From contig NZ_WHJG01000003.1 of assembly GCF_011682175.1 (NCBI RefSeq), positions 62,001 to 126,000 of the forward strand: a DNA stretch of 64,000 bases. The letters run 5' to 3'. Source of the stretch: Massilia frigida. Lineage in GTDB: Bacteria; Pseudomonadota; Gammaproteobacteria; Burkholderiales; Burkholderiaceae_D. The position numbers and the translations under genes are program-made. Within the stretch, counting starts at the first letter, position 1, and the number at the start of each line of letters is the position of its first letter. A model generated the notes under the pieces. That model ran no database searches, was not told where the DNA came from, and saw nothing but the letters and a program-made list of their open reading frames with translations. This document shows positions 45,344 through 56,971 of this stretch, piece by piece.

Positions 45344-46972
45344 ATGACACGATTGACAGCATCGCTACTGAGCGCTTCGGCCTACCAGGACGGCTTTGCG
45401 CGCGAACACCTGCCGCCGCCGGGCCAGTGGCCCGACTTTTTGTTCGACCTGCCGGAGCTGCACTATCCGGCGCAGCTGAACTGCGCCGCCGAACTGCTCG
45501 ACGCCGCCGTGGAGCGCGGCTGGGGGGAGCGCACCGCCATCGCCGGCGAGCACGAAAGCTGGACTTACGCGGAGCTGCAACGGCGGGTCGACCGCATCGC
45601 CCACGTGCTGCGCGCCGACCTGGGACTGGTCACCGGCAACCGCGTGCTGCTGCGTGGCGCGAACAATCCAATGATGGCCGCTTGCCTGCTGGCCGTGCTC
45701 AAGGCCGGCCTGATCGCGGTGCCCACCATGCCGCTGCTGCGCGCGCGCGAGCTGACCGCCATCGTCGACAAGGCCAGCGTGGACGCGGTGCTGTGCGCGG
45801 CCAGCCTGCGCGGCGAGATCGACGCCATCGCCGCCTTGCCGCGCCATGTGGTGACGTTCAACGACCCTGATAATCCGGCCTCGCTGGAGGCCATGATGGC
45901 GCGCCATCCGGTGCCGTTCGCCGCGCACGCCAGTGCCGCCGACGACGTGTGCCTGATCAGTTTTACCTCGGGCACCACTGGCGTTCCCAAGGGGACCATG
46001 CATTTTCACCGCGACGTGCTGGCCATCTGCGACTGCTTTCCGCGCCATACGCTGGCCGCGCGCGCGGACGATATCTTCATCGGCACGCCGCCGCTGGCCT
46101 TCACCTTCGGGCTGGGCGGGCTGCTGCTGTTCCCGATGCGCGTTGGCGCGGCCGGGGTGCTGCTGGAAAAACTCACGCCCGAGACGCTGCTGGCCGCCAT
46201 CGAAAAATACCGCGCCACGGTGTGCTTTACCGCGCCGACCTTTTACCGCCAGATGGCACCGCTGGCGGCGAATTACGACCTGTCGAGCCTGACGCGCACC
46301 GTGTCGGCCGGCGAGGCGCTGCCGCTGGCCACGCGCCAAGCCTGGCAGGCGGCCACCGGGCTGCGCATGATCGACGGCATCGGTGCGACCGAACTGCTGC
46401 ACATCTTCATATCGGCGGCGGGCGACGCGATCCGGCCCGGCGCGACCGGCAAACCGGTGCCGGGTTACCAGGCCTGCATCCTCGATGCCAACGGCCAGCA
46501 GGTGGGGCCGGGCGTGATCGGCCGGCTGGCGGTGAAGGGGCCGACCGGCTGCCGCTACCTGGCCGACGAGCGCCAGAAGGATTACGTGGTCGGCGGCTGG
46601 AACCTCACCGGCGACGCCTACGAGATGGACGCCGACGGCTATTTCCACTACCGTTCGCGCACCGACGACATGATCATCTCGGCCGGCTACAACATCGCCG
46701 GCGCCGAAGTCGAAGAAGTGCTGCTGCGCCACGACGCGGTGGCCGAATGCGGCGTGATCGGGCGTCCTTGCGAGGAGCGTGGCCAGGTGGTGGAGGCGCA
46801 CGTGGTGCTCAGGCCCGGTTTCGAGCCGACCGAGGCGCTGGCCGCCCAGTTGCAGGAGTTCGTCAAGCTGCAGATCGCTCCCTATAAATATCCCCGCTCG
46901 CTCAGGTTCATCGACAAACTGCCGCGTACCGAAACCGGCAAGCTGCAGCGCTTCAAGCTGCGCGCAAACTAA
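45344..46972 (+). CDS. 2-aminobenzoate-CoA ligase
   Basis: A 542-residue AMP-forming acyl-CoA ligase. It has [20 protein letters not shown] (P-loop), [52 protein letters not shown] and the C-terminal Lys in [11 protein letters not shown]. This is the benzoate/2-aminobenzoate-CoA ligase branch. The operon partner, a monooxygenase/reductase fusion, makes anthranilate the likely substrate. The ATG at 45344 is preferred; an in-frame GTG lies at 45302. First gene of the operon. Confidence 0.87.
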   Translation: MTRLTASLLSASAYQDGFAREHLPPPGQWPDFLFDLPELHYPAQLNCAAELLDAAVERGWGERTAIAGEHESWTYAELQRRVDRIAHVLRADLGLVTGNRVLLRGANNPMMAACLLAVLKAGLIAVPTMPLLRARELTAIVDKASVDAVLCAASLRGEIDAIAALPRHVVTFNDPDNPASLEAMMARHPVPFAAHASAADDVCLISFTSGTTGVPKGTMHFHRDVLAICDCFPRHTLAARADDIFIGTPPLAFTFGLGGLLLFPMRVGAAGVLLEKLTPETLLAAIEKYRATVCFTAPTFYRQMAPLAANYDLSSLTRTVSAGEALPLATRQAWQAATGLRMIDGIGATELLHIFISAAGDAIRPGATGKPVPGYQACILDANGQQVGPGVIGRLAVKGPTGCRYLADERQKDYVVGGWNLTGDAYEMDADGYFHYRSRTDDMIISAGYNIAGAEVEEVLLRHDAVAECGVIGRPCEERGQVVEAHVVLRPGFEPTEALAAQLQEFVKLQIAPYKYPRSLRFIDKLPRTETGKLQRFKLRAN

Positions 46973-46988
46973 ACCGAAGACGAACCTC

Positions 46989-49361
46989 ATGAATATTGTG
47001 TGCATCGGCGGCGGCCCCGCCGGACTGTATTTCAGCCTGCTGATGAAAAAGCAGGACCCGTCCCACCAGATCACCGTCGTCGAACGCAACCGGCCTTACG
47101 ATACCTTCGGCTGGGGCGTGGTGTTTTCCGACCAGACGCTGGGCAACCTGGTGAACGCCGACGAGCAGAGCGCGCGCGAGATTCTGCAATCGTTCAATCA
47201 CTGGGACGATATCGATATCTTCTTCAAGGGCGAGAAAGTGACGTCGGGCGGGCATGGCTTTTGCGGCATCGGCCGCAAGCGCCTGCTCAACATCCTGCAG
47301 CAGCGCTGCGAGGAACTGGGCGTGCAGCTGGTGTTCGAAAACGAGGTCGAGGACGACCAGGCGCTGGCCGCCAGGTACGGGGCCGACCTGGTGATTGCTT
47401 CGGACGGCTTGAATAGCCGTACCCGCAAGCGCTACGCCGGCACCTATCGGCCCGAGATCGAGGCGCGCCGCTGCCGCTTCGTGTGGCTTGGCACGCGCAA
47501 GAAGTTCGATGCGTTCACGTTCGCCTTCGCCGAGACCGAGCACGGCTGGTTCCAGGCCCATATATATCAGTACGATGGCGATACCTCGACCTTCATCGTC
47601 GAAACGCCGGAGCAGGTGTGGCGCCGCGCGGGACTGGACCAGATGACGCAGGACGAGAGCATCGCGTACTGCGAGCGCCTGTTCGCCGGCCAGCTGGACG
47701 GGCATGCACTGATGTCCAATGCGCCGCATTTGCGCGGTTCGGCCATGTGGATTACGTTTCCGCGCGTGGTGTGCGCGCAGTGGGTGCACTGGAACGGGGC
47801 GGTTCCCGTGGTGCTGATGGGCGACGCGGCCCATTCGGCGCATTATTCGATCGGTTCGGGCACCAAGCTGGCGCTGGAAGACGCGATCGAGCTGGCGCGC
47901 TGTTTCGGCGCGCACGCGGATGCGGCGCAGGCGCTGGCGGCCTACCAGGAAGTGCGCGCGGTTGAAGTGCTCAAGCTGCAAAGCGCGGCGCGCAACTCGA
48001 TGGAGTGGTTCGAAAACGTGGAGCGCTACACCGCCATGGAGGCGCCGCAGTTCGCGTACTCGATGCTCACGCGCAGCCAGCGCCTGTCGCACGAAAACCT
48101 GCGCCTGCGTGACCCCGGTTACGTCGCCGGTTTCGAGGCCTGGATAGCGCGGCGCGCCTGCGAGCAGGCGGGATTGGCATTGCCGGCCGGCGCACGCATG
48201 CCGCCGATGCTCACTCCCTTCAAACTGCGCGGCGTCACGCTGAAAAACCGCATCGTGGTCTCGCCCATGGCGCAGTATTCGGCGGTTGACGGCGTGGCGG
48301 GCGACTATCATCTGGTGCACCTTGGCGCGCGCGCCCTGGGTGGCGCGGGACTGGTGTTCGCCGAAATGACATGCGTGTCGGCCGATGCGCGCATCACCCC
48401 AGGCTGCCCGGGCATGTACGCGCCCGAACACACGGCGGCGTGGAAGCGCATCGTCGACTTCGTGCATGCCGGTTCGGACGCCAGGATCGCGCTGCAACTG
48501 GGCCACGCGGGGCCGAAAGGATCGACCCGCGCGATGTGGGACGGGATCGACCAGCCGCTCGAAAGCGGTAACTGGCCGCTGGTGGCCGCCTCGGGCGAAC
48601 AGTATCTGGAGGGCGTTTCGCAGACCGCGCGCGCCGCCACGGTCGACGACATGGACCGCATCGCAGCCGATTTCGTGCGCGCCACGCGCGCGGCGTTTGA
48701 CGCGGGCTTCGACTGGCTGGAGCTGCACTGCGCGCACGGCTATCTGCTGTCGTCGTTCATTTCGCCGCTGACCAACCGGCGCGGCGACGAATTCGGCGGC
48801 AGCCTGGAAAACCGCTGCCGCTATCCGCTGCGGGTGTTTCGCGCGATGCGCGCCGCCTGGCCGGCCGACCGGCCGATCAGCGTGCGCATTTCGGCGCACG
48901 ACTGGGTCGACGGCGGCATCACGCCCGACGACGCGGTGCTGATCGCGCGCCTGTTCAAGGATGCCGGCGCCGACCTGATCGACTGCTCGTCGGGGCAGGT
49001 CAGCAAGCGCGAAAAACCGGTGTACGGACGCATGTTCCAGACCCCGTTCGCCGACCGCGTGCGCAATGAGGCGAAGATTCCGACCATCGCGGTGGGCTCG
49101 ATTTTCGAGGCCGATCACGCCAACAGCATCATCGCGGCCGGCCGCGCCGATCTGTGCGCGGTGGGGCGGCCGCACCTGGCCAACCCGGCGTGGACCCTGA
49201 CCGAGGCGGCGCGCATCGGCTTTTCCGCGATCGACTGGCCGAAGCAGTACCGGCCGGCCAAGCTGCAGCTGGAGCGCAACCTGGAACGCGAACGCCAGCT
49301 GGCCGCCGCCGGTGCCGGTTTGAGTCCGCAGCAGGTCGCGGCCAGATTGCTGGAGGGCTGA
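46989..49361 (+). CDS. 2-aminobenzoyl-CoA monooxygenase/reductase (bifunctional flavoenzyme)
   Basis: A 790-residue fusion. Residues 1 to about 390 form a salicylate-hydroxylase-like FAD monooxygenase ([50 protein letters not shown]). From about residue 405 an Old-Yellow-Enzyme-type reductase follows ([52 protein letters not shown]). This architecture is known from aerobic anthranilate breakdown in Azoarcus, where anthranilyl-CoA is hydroxylated and dearomatised. Databases often call it salicylyl-CoA 5-hydroxylase. The MarR gene starts on its stop codon. Confidence 0.9.
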   Translation: MNIVCIGGGPAGLYFSLLMKKQDPSHQITVVERNRPYDTFGWGVVFSDQTLGNLVNADEQSAREILQSFNHWDDIDIFFKGEKVTSGGHGFCGIGRKRLLNILQQRCEELGVQLVFENEVEDDQALAARYGADLVIASDGLNSRTRKRYAGTYRPEIEARRCRFVWLGTRKKFDAFTFAFAETEHGWFQAHIYQYDGDTSTFIVETPEQVWRRAGLDQMTQDESIAYCERLFAGQLDGHALMSNAPHLRGSAMWITFPRVVCAQWVHWNGAVPVVLMGDAAHSAHYSIGSGTKLALEDAIELARCFGAHADAAQALAAYQEVRAVEVLKLQSAARNSMEWFENVERYTAMEAPQFAYSMLTRSQRLSHENLRLRDPGYVAGFEAWIARRACEQAGLALPAGARMPPMLTPFKLRGVTLKNRIVVSPMAQYSAVDGVAGDYHLVHLGARALGGAGLVFAEMTCVSADARITPGCPGMYAPEHTAAWKRIVDFVHAGSDARIALQLGHAGPKGSTRAMWDGIDQPLESGNWPLVAASGEQYLEGVSQTARAATVDDMDRIAADFVRATRAAFDAGFDWLELHCAHGYLLSSFISPLTNRRGDEFGGSLENRCRYPLRVFRAMRAAWPADRPISVRISAHDWVDGGITPDDAVLIARLFKDAGADLIDCSSGQVSKREKPVYGRMFQTPFADRVRNEAKIPTIAVGSIFEADHANSIIAAGRADLCAVGRPHLANPAWTLTEAARIGFSAIDWPKQYRPAKLQLERNLERERQLAAAGAGLSPQQVAARLLEG

Positions 49362-49852
49362 TGGACGACCTCTCAGCGCAGGACGATGGCACGGCGCTGG
49401 ACCTGGCCAGCCGCCTGACGCAGGATCATCACCAGTCGCTCAAGCTGTGGCTGCGCATGCTTTCGTGCACGGTGCGCATCGAGAACGAGATTCGCAGCCG
49501 CCTGCGCACCACCTTCGACATCACCTTGCCGCGGTTCGACCTGATGGCGCAGCTGGAGCGCCATCCGGACGGGCTGCGCATGGGCGAGCTGTCCAAGCGC
49601 ATGATGGTCACCGGCGGGAACATCACCGGCATCACCGACCAGCTGGAACAGGAAGCGCTGGTGGTGCGCGTGCCCGACCCGAAGGACCGGCGCGCCTACA
49701 GCGTCAAGCTGACGCGCGAAGGCCACATCGCGTTCGCCAAAATGGCGGTGGTGCATGAGGAGTGGATCGCCGACCTGCTCAAGGATATGTCGCCCGACGA
49801 CAAGGGGCAGCTCATCGCGCTGCTCTCGCAAATGAAACAGCATCTTCAATAA
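49361..49852 (+). CDS. MarR-family regulator inside the anthranilate operon
   Basis: A 163-residue winged-helix regulator with [40 protein letters not shown] and [20 protein letters not shown] (wing). It overlaps the preceding stop by one base (TGATG) and lies eight bases before the next gene. It is therefore co-transcribed with the enzymes and would autoregulate them. MarR proteins of aromatic pathways commonly respond to the CoA-thioester intermediate; the ligand here is inferred. Confidence 0.9.
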   Translation: MDDLSAQDDGTALDLASRLTQDHHQSLKLWLRMLSCTVRIENEIRSRLRTTFDITLPRFDLMAQLERHPDGLRMGELSKRMMVTGGNITGITDQLEQEALVVRVPDPKDRRAYSVKLTREGHIAFAKMAVVHEEWIADLLKDMSPDDKGQLIALLSQMKQHLQ

Positions 49853-49860
49853 GGAATACC

Positions 49861-50715
<855 letters not shown>

Positions 50716-50716
50716 G

Positions 50717-51874
50717 ATGGCTGACAAAACGTATCTGGACTGGCCGTTTTTTGACGCCGGACACGCTGCGCTGGAACAGGCACTGGACACGTGGGCGAGC
50801 GCCAAGCTGTCGCCCACGCACGGACGCGATGTCGATGGCGCCTGTCGTGCATTGGTGCGCCAGCTTGGCACGGGCGGCTGGCTTGAGCATGCTGTTGGCG
50901 CGATCGACACGCGCGCCATTTGCCTGATCCGCGAAACGCTGGCGCGCCACGATGGCCTGGCCGATTTCGCGTTCGCCATGCAGGGCCTGGGATCGGGCGC
51001 GATTTCACTGTTCGGCAGCGCCGCCAACAAGGAGCGCTACCTGCCGCGGGTGGCGCGCGGCGAGGCGATTGCGGCGTTCGCGCTGTCCGAGCCGCAGGCC
51101 GGGTCGGACGTGGCGGCGATGCAGTGCGCGGCTGTACGCGACGGCGACGATTATGTGCTCGATGGCGAGAAGACCTGGATTTCCAACGGCGGTATCGCCG
51201 ACTTTTACGTGCTGTTCGCGCGTACCGGCGAGGCGCCTGGCGCGCGCGGCATCAGCGCGTTCATCGTCGATGCCGATACGCCCGGGTTGTCGGTGGCCGA
51301 ACGGATCGAGGTGATCGCCCCGCATCCGCTGGCGCGCCTGCGTTTCGATGGCTGCCGCGTCCCAAGCTCGCAGCGCCTGGGCGAGGCAGGGCAGGGCTTC
51401 AAGGTGGCGATGGCGACGCTGGACGTGTTCCGTACGTCGGTTGCGGCGGCGGCGCTGGGCTTTGCGCGGCGCGCCTTCGACGAGGCGATCGCGCATGCGA
51501 GCACGCGCAAGATGTTCGGCCAGACCCTGGCCGACTTCCAGCTCACGCAAGCGAAGCTGGCCGAGATGGCGAGCGGGATCGATGCGGCGGCGCTGCTGAC
51601 GTACCGGGCGGCGTGGCAGCGCGACCAGGGCCGCAAGGTCACCAAGGAAGCGGCCATGGCCAAGATGACGGCAACCGAAACGGCGCAGAAGGTCATCGAC
51701 GCGGCGCTGCAGATGTTCGGCGCGATGGGCGTGGTCAGCGAGCATCCGGTGGAGCGGCTGTACCGCGAGATCCGCGCGCTGCGCATTTACGAAGGCGCTA
51801 CCGAGGTGCAGCAATTGATCATCGCGCGCGAGCTGCTGCGCGAAGCCGCGCCGGCGCTGGAAGGGAAGGCATAG
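50717..51874 (+). CDS. Acyl-CoA dehydrogenase
   Basis: A 385-residue FAD enzyme. It has [55 protein letters not shown] and a C-terminal [19 protein letters not shown]. In place of the usual catalytic Glu, the active-site region reads [17 protein letters not shown] with a Glu present (E in YEGAT). Probably oxidises the ring-derived acyl-CoA of the anthranilate route. Tight spacing on both sides puts it in the operon. Confidence 0.88.
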   Translation: MADKTYLDWPFFDAGHAALEQALDTWASAKLSPTHGRDVDGACRALVRQLGTGGWLEHAVGAIDTRAICLIRETLARHDGLADFAFAMQGLGSGAISLFGSAANKERYLPRVARGEAIAAFALSEPQAGSDVAAMQCAAVRDGDDYVLDGEKTWISNGGIADFYVLFARTGEAPGARGISAFIVDADTPGLSVAERIEVIAPHPLARLRFDGCRVPSSQRLGEAGQGFKVAMATLDVFRTSVAAAALGFARRAFDEAIAHASTRKMFGQTLADFQLTQAKLAEMASGIDAAALLTYRAAWQRDQGRKVTKEAAMAKMTATETAQKVIDAALQMFGAMGVVSEHPVERLYREIRALRIYEGATEVQQLIIARELLREAAPALEGKA

Positions 51875-51875
51875 C

Positions 51876-52268
51876 ATGGAATTTCTACAACCGCCGGGCT
51901 GGGTACGGGCACGCGGCTATTCAAATGGCGTGGCGGCCAGCGGACGCACGGTGTGCGTGAGCGGCATGATCGGCTGGGACGGCCAGGGCGTGTTTCACAC
52001 GGATGACTTCGCCGGGCAGGTGCGCCAGGCGCTGCAAAATGTGGTCGATGTGCTGGCCGAGGGCGGAGCGCGGCCCGAGCACATCGTGCGCATGACGTGG
52101 TACGTGCTCGACAAGCACGAGTATCTGCGGGCGCACAAGGAAGTCGGCGCGGCATATCGCGACGTCATCGGCAGGCACTTTCCGGCGATGACGGCGGTGC
52201 AGGTGGCTGGTCTGATCGAGGATAAGGCGCGCGTGGAAATCGAAGTGACGGCAATCGTGCCGGCGTAG
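51876..52268 (+). CDS. RidA/YjgF-family enamine/imine deaminase
   Basis: A 130-residue protein with VCVSGMIGWDGQGVFHTDDF, RQALQNVVDVLAEGGARPEH, MTWYVLDKHEY and VEIEVTAIVPA at the end. The Arg of DKARVEIE matches the position of the catalytic Arg of RidA. It is the last gene of the operon. The dearomatised product of anthranilyl-CoA is an enamine/imine, the substrate type RidA hydrolyses to a ketone and ammonia, so a dedicated role in nitrogen removal is a good inference. Confidence 0.85.
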   Translation: MEFLQPPGWVRARGYSNGVAASGRTVCVSGMIGWDGQGVFHTDDFAGQVRQALQNVVDVLAEGGARPEHIVRMTWYVLDKHEYLRAHKEVGAAYRDVIGRHFPAMTAVQVAGLIEDKARVEIEVTAIVPA

Positions 52269-52484
52269 CTTGCCTGGGGCGGCGGGCGGGAGGGCTGCCG
52301 GGTCGAAGAATGCTTCGTGCTTCGCCGGCAGCAAAGCGCTGAGCTTCTCAATTTTCTCAATTTGTTCCCCTCGCCCTTACGTAGTCTGACTCGCGTCAAG
52401 GCGCGCGTGGAACACCCGATGACGGCAGCCGTATACGCCTACACTTGATGGCGCGGTGCGTGCCGTGCCAGGCAGGGGATGACG

Positions 52485-52970
52485 ATGAGTATGAATGCCG
52501 TGCCGAGCGGGCCGCCGGAACCTGACAACAAACGTGCGCCCGTTGCCGGTGGCGGGGGCCCGCCGTATGATGGCGGCATGGACCGCCGCCTCACCGTGCT
52601 CGAAACGCGCTTTGACACCATCTTGGCGACCTTGGCGACCAAGGCGGACTTGGCCGAGTTGCGTGTTGGACTTGTCGATTTGTGCATGCGTTCAAATAAT
52701 GAATTGCGGCTTGAGATGGAAAAGATGCGATCCGAGCTGCGCAATGAGGTACATGGCACCTTGATGAAGGCAATGATGTGGTTCGGCGCGCTTGCGATGA
52801 CCGTGATCTTCAGCATCGCCGGTATGGGCATCTATTGGAGCAATCAGGTCACGGCTCAGATCACTAACCAGATCAGCAATCTTGCCATTCGTCTGCAGGT
52901 TCCCAGCGCGCCGTCGGCAACTCCTCCGGATAGACAAGTGCCTGGTGCTTTGCCGCCCGCCCAGCGCTGA
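52485..52970 (+). CDS. Coiled-coil membrane protein, tandem copy 1
   Basis: A 161-residue protein. The N-terminus is Pro/Gly-rich (MNAVPSGPPEPDNKRAPVAG), then MDRRLTVLETRFDTILATLA begins a coiled coil (to about residue 97). One membrane segment follows (MKAMMWFGALAMTVIFSIAG) and a polar, proline-rich tail. The conserved start is ATG in GATGAGTATGAAT; an ATG two codons earlier exists only in this copy. The coiled coil is the shortest of the three. Unknown function. Confidence 0.7.
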   Translation: MSMNAVPSGPPEPDNKRAPVAGGGGPPYDGGMDRRLTVLETRFDTILATLATKADLAELRVGLVDLCMRSNNELRLEMEKMRSELRNEVHGTLMKAMMWFGALAMTVIFSIAGMGIYWSNQVTAQITNQISNLAIRLQVPSAPSATPPDRQVPGALPPAQR

Positions 52971-53067
52971 GCTTTTCAATTTGTTCCCCTCTTCCTTAGC
53001 TTGGCTGACCCACGTCAAGGCGCGCGTGGAACACCCGATGACGGCAATCGTACGAGCCTACACTTGA

Positions 53068-53089
53068 TGGCACGGCGCGTGCCGTGCCA
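53068..53089 (+). other. Hairpin just before the ribosome site of tandem copy 2
   Basis: TGGCACGGC pairs perfectly with GCCGTGCCA around a GCGT loop, a few bases upstream of the GGGGA ribosome site. Copies 1 and 3 keep the hairpin with one or two mismatches. It may occlude or set translation of the genes. Confidence 0.5.
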
Positions 53090-53102
53090 ACCGGGGATGT
53101 CG

Positions 53103-53663
53103 ATGAGTATGAATGCCGTGCCGAGCGGGCCGCCGGAACCTGACAACAAACGTGCGCCCGTTGCCGGTGGCGGGGGGCCGCCGTATGATGGCGGCATGGA
53201 CCGCCGCCTCACCGTGCTCGAAACGCGTTTTGACACTATCTTGCCGACCCTGGCTACCAAGGCGGACCTGGTCGACTTGCGCCTGGATATGGAGAAGATG
53301 CGCTCCGAGTTACTTGGAAAAACAGACGCCCTGGGTTCCGAATTGCGCGGGAAAATAGACGCCGTGGGTTCCGAATTACGCGGGGAAATGAGTGAATTGG
53401 GGTCGAGTCTTCGTGCAGAAATGGTGAAGCTGCGCAATGAGGTACATGGCACCTTGATGAAAGCGATGATGTGGTTCGGCGCGCTTGCGATTACCGTGAT
53501 CTTCAGCATCGCCGGTATGGGCATCTACTTGAGCAATCAGGTCACGGCTCAGATCACTAACCAGATCAGCAATCTTGCCACACGTCTGCAGGTCCCCAGC
53601 GCGCCGTCGGCAACTCCTCCGGACAGGCAAGTGCCTGGTGCTTTGCCGCCCGCCCGGCGCTGA
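53103..53663 (+). CDS. Coiled-coil membrane protein, tandem copy 2
   Basis: A 186-residue paralogue. The N-terminal 55 residues are almost identical to copy 1. The coiled coil is longer, with 11-residue repeats (LLGKTDALGSE, LRGKIDAVGSE, LRGEMSELGSS). The same membrane segment (MWFGALAITVIFSIAGMGIY) and tail (VTAQITNQISNLATRLQV) follow. The GGGGA ribosome site is followed by ATG 53103. Confidence 0.7.
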   Translation: MSMNAVPSGPPEPDNKRAPVAGGGGPPYDGGMDRRLTVLETRFDTILPTLATKADLVDLRLDMEKMRSELLGKTDALGSELRGKIDAVGSELRGEMSELGSSLRAEMVKLRNEVHGTLMKAMMWFGALAITVIFSIAGMGIYLSNQVTAQITNQISNLATRLQVPSAPSATPPDRQVPGALPPARR

Positions 53664-53796
53664 GATTTTCAATTTCTTCCCCTCGTCCTTACGTTGTCTG
53701 ACTCACGTCAAGACGCGCGTGGAACACCCGATGACGGCAATCGTACAAGCCTACACTTGATGGCGCGGCGCGTGCCGTGCCAACCGGGGAGTGTCG

Positions 53797-54354
53797 ATGA
53801 GTATGAATGCCGTGCCGAGCGGGCCGCCGGAACCTGACAACATAGGTGCGCCCGTTGCCGGCGGTGGGGGACCGCCGTATGATGGCGGCATGGACCGCCG
53901 CCTCATCGTGCTCGAAACGCGTTTTGACACTATCTTGCCGACCTTGGCTACCTTGGCTACCAAGGCGGACCTGGCCGACTTGCGCCGCGATATGACCGGA
54001 GAAATGAGCGGGCTGCGCCTCGATATCAACGAAAAAGTAGACAAGCTGCGTTCCGAATTGCGCGGAGAAATGAGCGGCTTGCGTCTGGACCTGAACGAAA
54101 AAATGGACAAGTTGCGTTCGGATTTCGACGCTGCGGTGATGAACAAGGTGAAATGGTGCGCTGGTATTGCCATCACGCTGTTCGTCGGCATGGCCGGCCA
54201 AGGCCTGTATCTGGGAACCCAGATCAATAAGCTCGCTGCGCGCCTGCCCCCGGTATCTCCTGTGCCACCAGGGCCGGACCGGCTGGCGGCATCACCCGCG
54301 CGAACCTTACCTCACGCGCCTCCCCAGCCGGGGCCCGCACCGGATCCCCGTTAA
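53797..54354 (+). CDS. Coiled-coil membrane protein, tandem copy 3 (different C-terminus)
   Basis: A 185-residue paralogue sharing the N-terminus. Its coiled coil has two copies of a 22-residue unit (LRGEMSGLRLDLNEKMDKLR type). Its C-terminal half is different: WCAGIAITLFVGMAGQGLYL as the membrane segment and a proline-rich tail (SPVPPGPDRLAASPARTLP). The change of anchor with a constant N-terminus looks like recombination between related genes. Function unknown. Confidence 0.7.
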   Translation: MSMNAVPSGPPEPDNIGAPVAGGGGPPYDGGMDRRLIVLETRFDTILPTLATLATKADLADLRRDMTGEMSGLRLDINEKVDKLRSELRGEMSGLRLDLNEKMDKLRSDFDAAVMNKVKWCAGIAITLFVGMAGQGLYLGTQINKLAARLPPVSPVPPGPDRLAASPARTLPHAPPQPGPAPDPR

Positions 54355-54680
54355 ACAACGCCGATTGCATTGCCACGCGCGGCGCCGGCGCTAGCCGGGA
54401 ACAGGCTGCGTCCCATCCCGGTTCGCAGCGCTCTCTTGCCTGATCGGAGCGGCCATCCTGTTGCCGCTGATGCCGGCTTACACAGTGCCGGTGTCCTGGA
54501 TTTTCAAGGGGGGAATCAGGGCGGGGGAGAGCTGTCAGGCTTGAGCGGCGGGACACGGAAGTAGCATGGGCGCGTGCCTTTCTTGAGGGAAATGTGCGAC
54601 AGCATTCAGGCCGAGCTTGTAGGCTGCGGCTTTCGGACGGAGCGTCGCCAGCCGTCCGCCGCACTTGAAGGAGACCACAT
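54355..54680. other. Spacer between the tandem array and the MscS gene
   Basis: 326 bases with no convincing gene on either strand. Only the TTG start region of the next gene (AAGGAG at 54668-54673) is recognisable. Confidence 0.5.
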
Positions 54681-55832
54681 TTGACTATCCATGACATCAC
54701 CTCCCCACTGGCCGGGATCGCCCCGTCCAACTGGCTGCTCGCGTCCGCCGTGGCGGTCGGCAGCTACGTCATCCTGCACGGCGCCGTCATGCTGTTCCGC
54801 CGCCACCTCGCCACGCTGAGCGAGCAGGGACGGGCCGACCGCCCGGCCGCCGAATTGCTCAAGGCCACCCTGGCGCGCACCAGCAAGCTGGCGCTGATGG
54901 TCACCGCGCTGCTGTTCGGGCTGACCGTGCTCGACCTCGGCGCGCCGTGGGACGAACGGGTGCGCCATCTCTGGTTCATCGCCCTTGGCGCCCAGCTGGC
55001 GCTGTATCTGGACCGCGCGCTCAGCGTCGGCGCGCAGCGCTACTTCCGCAGCCGCGCCAGTGCGCCGGACGCGCCTGCCGCCGTCGCCAACACCCTCATG
55101 GTCTGGGTACTGAAAACCGTGCTGTGGGTGGTGTTTTTGCTGGCCGTGCTATCCAATCTCGGGATCGATGTGTCGACCCTGGTGGCCAGTCTGGGCATCG
55201 GCGGGATTGCCGTCGCGCTGGCGGTGCAAAACATTCTCGGCGACCTGTTCGCCTCGCTCTCGATCGCTGTCGACAAGCCGTTTGAAGTGGGCGACGCAAT
55301 CAGCGTCGCCGGCTTTTCGGGCAATGTCGAACACGTGGGCCTGAAGACGACCCGCATCCGCTCCGACAGCGGCGAGCAGATCGTCATCGCCAACGCGGAA
55401 CTGCTGAAAAATACGCTGCGCAACTTCAAGCGCATGTCGACCCGGCGCGTGCAGTTGTCGCTGCGCGCCAATCCGTCGACCACCACCGCGCAGGCGGCCC
55501 AGGTGCCGGCCGCGCTGCGCGCCATCATCGAAGCGCAGGAGGGCGTGCGCTACGACCGCGTGCACCTGAAAAGCGTGACCCAGGAAGCGCTCGAATTCGA
55601 TGTCGTGTTCCATGTGCTCGATCCTTCCTACGGGCGCTACATGGATATCCAGCAAACCATCCTGCTGGCCGCGATGGAAGCGTTCGAGCAACTGGGCGTG
55701 TCGACGGTGGGCGCCGCGCGCCATGTGCTGATCGAGCGGGTGGCGCGGACCGCCGGCGCCACGCCGGCGGCGCCCGTCAAGCCGGCCGCGGCGCTGCACC
55801 ATATCGTGTCGACGCGCAAGCAGCCGGCCTGA
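54681..55832 (+). CDS. MscS-family mechanosensitive channel
   Basis: A 383-residue membrane protein. Three or four N-terminal helices precede the pore-lining helix SLGIGGIAVALAVQNILGDL, the MscS hallmark. The cytoplasmic beta domain has KPFEVGDAISVAGFSGNVEH and RIRSDSGEQIVIANAELLKN. It opens under membrane tension to release solutes. The start is TTG at 54681 with AAGGAG seven bases before; the next in-frame ATG is far downstream. Confidence 0.9.
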   Translation: MTIHDITSPLAGIAPSNWLLASAVAVGSYVILHGAVMLFRRHLATLSEQGRADRPAAELLKATLARTSKLALMVTALLFGLTVLDLGAPWDERVRHLWFIALGAQLALYLDRALSVGAQRYFRSRASAPDAPAAVANTLMVWVLKTVLWVVFLLAVLSNLGIDVSTLVASLGIGGIAVALAVQNILGDLFASLSIAVDKPFEVGDAISVAGFSGNVEHVGLKTTRIRSDSGEQIVIANAELLKNTLRNFKRMSTRRVQLSLRANPSTTTAQAAQVPAALRAIIEAQEGVRYDRVHLKSVTQEALEFDVVFHVLDPSYGRYMDIQQTILLAAMEAFEQLGVSTVGAARHVLIERVARTAGATPAAPVKPAAALHHIVSTRKQPA

Positions 55833-55910
55833 ATCGGCATGTTGCAGCGGTAACGAAATGGCCTGTGCCGGCGTTTCCGCGCACAATGTCACCGAGGAGG
55901 AAAGCGCACT

Positions 55911-56846
55911 ATGGATACTGCGGTCAGATTTCCCACCACGCCCAAGGCCATCAGGGCGCGTGCACTCAAGCTGTCGGCCCGCATGAACGTCGAGAAAGCC
56001 TTCCAGACGATCATGCGCAATTGCCTCGACCAGATCGAGGCCAACGAAAACGGGGTGATCAAGTACCATGACGTCGAGAGCCTGCACCAGATGCGGGTCG
56101 GCCTGCGCCGCCTGCGCTCGGCCCTCGGCATGTTCGATGAGGTGCTCAGCCTGCCCATGGCGCTGCGCCAGGAGCTGGACTGGCTTGTTTCCCGGCTGGG
56201 ACCGGCGCGCGACTGGGATGTGCTGGCCGGCTCGACCTTGCCGCGCATCACCACCGCCCTCGATGCGGACGCCGCGCTGGTGCGCGTGCAGCACGCCGCC
56301 GCCGACCAGGCCGTGGCCCTGCATGCGGTGGCCGGCGCGGCTGTCGCGTCGGAGCGCTACCAGAGCCTGATCGGGCGCCTGGAGCGCTGGCTTGACGAGC
56401 GCGGCTGGCGTGCGATGCAGTTGCCTGCCGATAAGGTGCGGCTCAAGATGCGCATCGGCGACTTCGCCAGCGGCATTCTGGAAAAGGACCAGCAACGTCT
56501 TCTCAAGCGCGGCCGCAAGCTGAAAGGCGCCGATCCCGAGGCGCGCCACCGGCTGCGCATCGCCGCCAAGAAAACGCGCTATGCCGCCGAGTTTTTCGCC
56601 GCGCTGTATCCGCAAAAAACCGTGCGGCCCTACGTCAAAGCCCTGGCCAGCTTGCAGGATGAACTCGGCCTGATGAATGACGCCAGCGTGGCGGACCGCC
56701 TGCTCAGGCAGTTAAGCGATGGCAAGGAGGAATTGAAGGACGGCACCGGCTTCCTGCGCGGCTACCTGGCTTCCCATGCCCGCCTGGGCGGCGGCACATT
56801 GCGCAAGCTGTGGAAGCGCTTTGTGCCCTTGCGCGCACCCGGCTAG
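55911..56846 (+). CDS. CHAD-domain protein
   Basis: A 311-residue all-helical protein with the conserved histidine/basic motifs of CHAD domains: VESLHQMRVGLRRLRSALGM in the first half and EARHRLRIAAKKTRYAAEFF in the second. CHAD domains bind polyphosphate through these basic helices. No CYTH triphosphatase domain is fused or adjacent. GAGGAGG lies before the ATG. Confidence 0.88.
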   Translation: MDTAVRFPTTPKAIRARALKLSARMNVEKAFQTIMRNCLDQIEANENGVIKYHDVESLHQMRVGLRRLRSALGMFDEVLSLPMALRQELDWLVSRLGPARDWDVLAGSTLPRITTALDADAALVRVQHAAADQAVALHAVAGAAVASERYQSLIGRLERWLDERGWRAMQLPADKVRLKMRIGDFASGILEKDQQRLLKRGRKLKGADPEARHRLRIAAKKTRYAAEFFAALYPQKTVRPYVKALASLQDELGLMNDASVADRLLRQLSDGKEELKDGTGFLRGYLASHARLGGGTLRKLWKRFVPLRAPG

Positions 56847-56971
56847 GATAGTGGGCGGCTACGCTGCGGCCAATATCTGCCTGCCGGTGCCGCCAGGCTC
56901 GCCACTCGGCCACTTAATCGGATAAACTTTTGCATGAATGCCCATCGTTGGCATGCGTCGAAGGGGACGAT

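Larger units (their letters stand above)
52337..54354 (+). repeat. Tandem triplication of a coiled-coil membrane-protein gene
   Basis: Three units (about 52337-52965, 52966-53658 and 53659-54354) each contain a near-identical upstream stretch of about 140 bp. This runs from GCGCTGAG through GTGGAACACCCGATGACGGC to a short hairpin and GGGGA ribosome site. The gene that follows has its first 55 codons almost unchanged. The middle and C-terminal parts differ. The upstream part is as conserved as the coding part, pointing to recent duplication or gene conversion. Confidence 0.9.
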
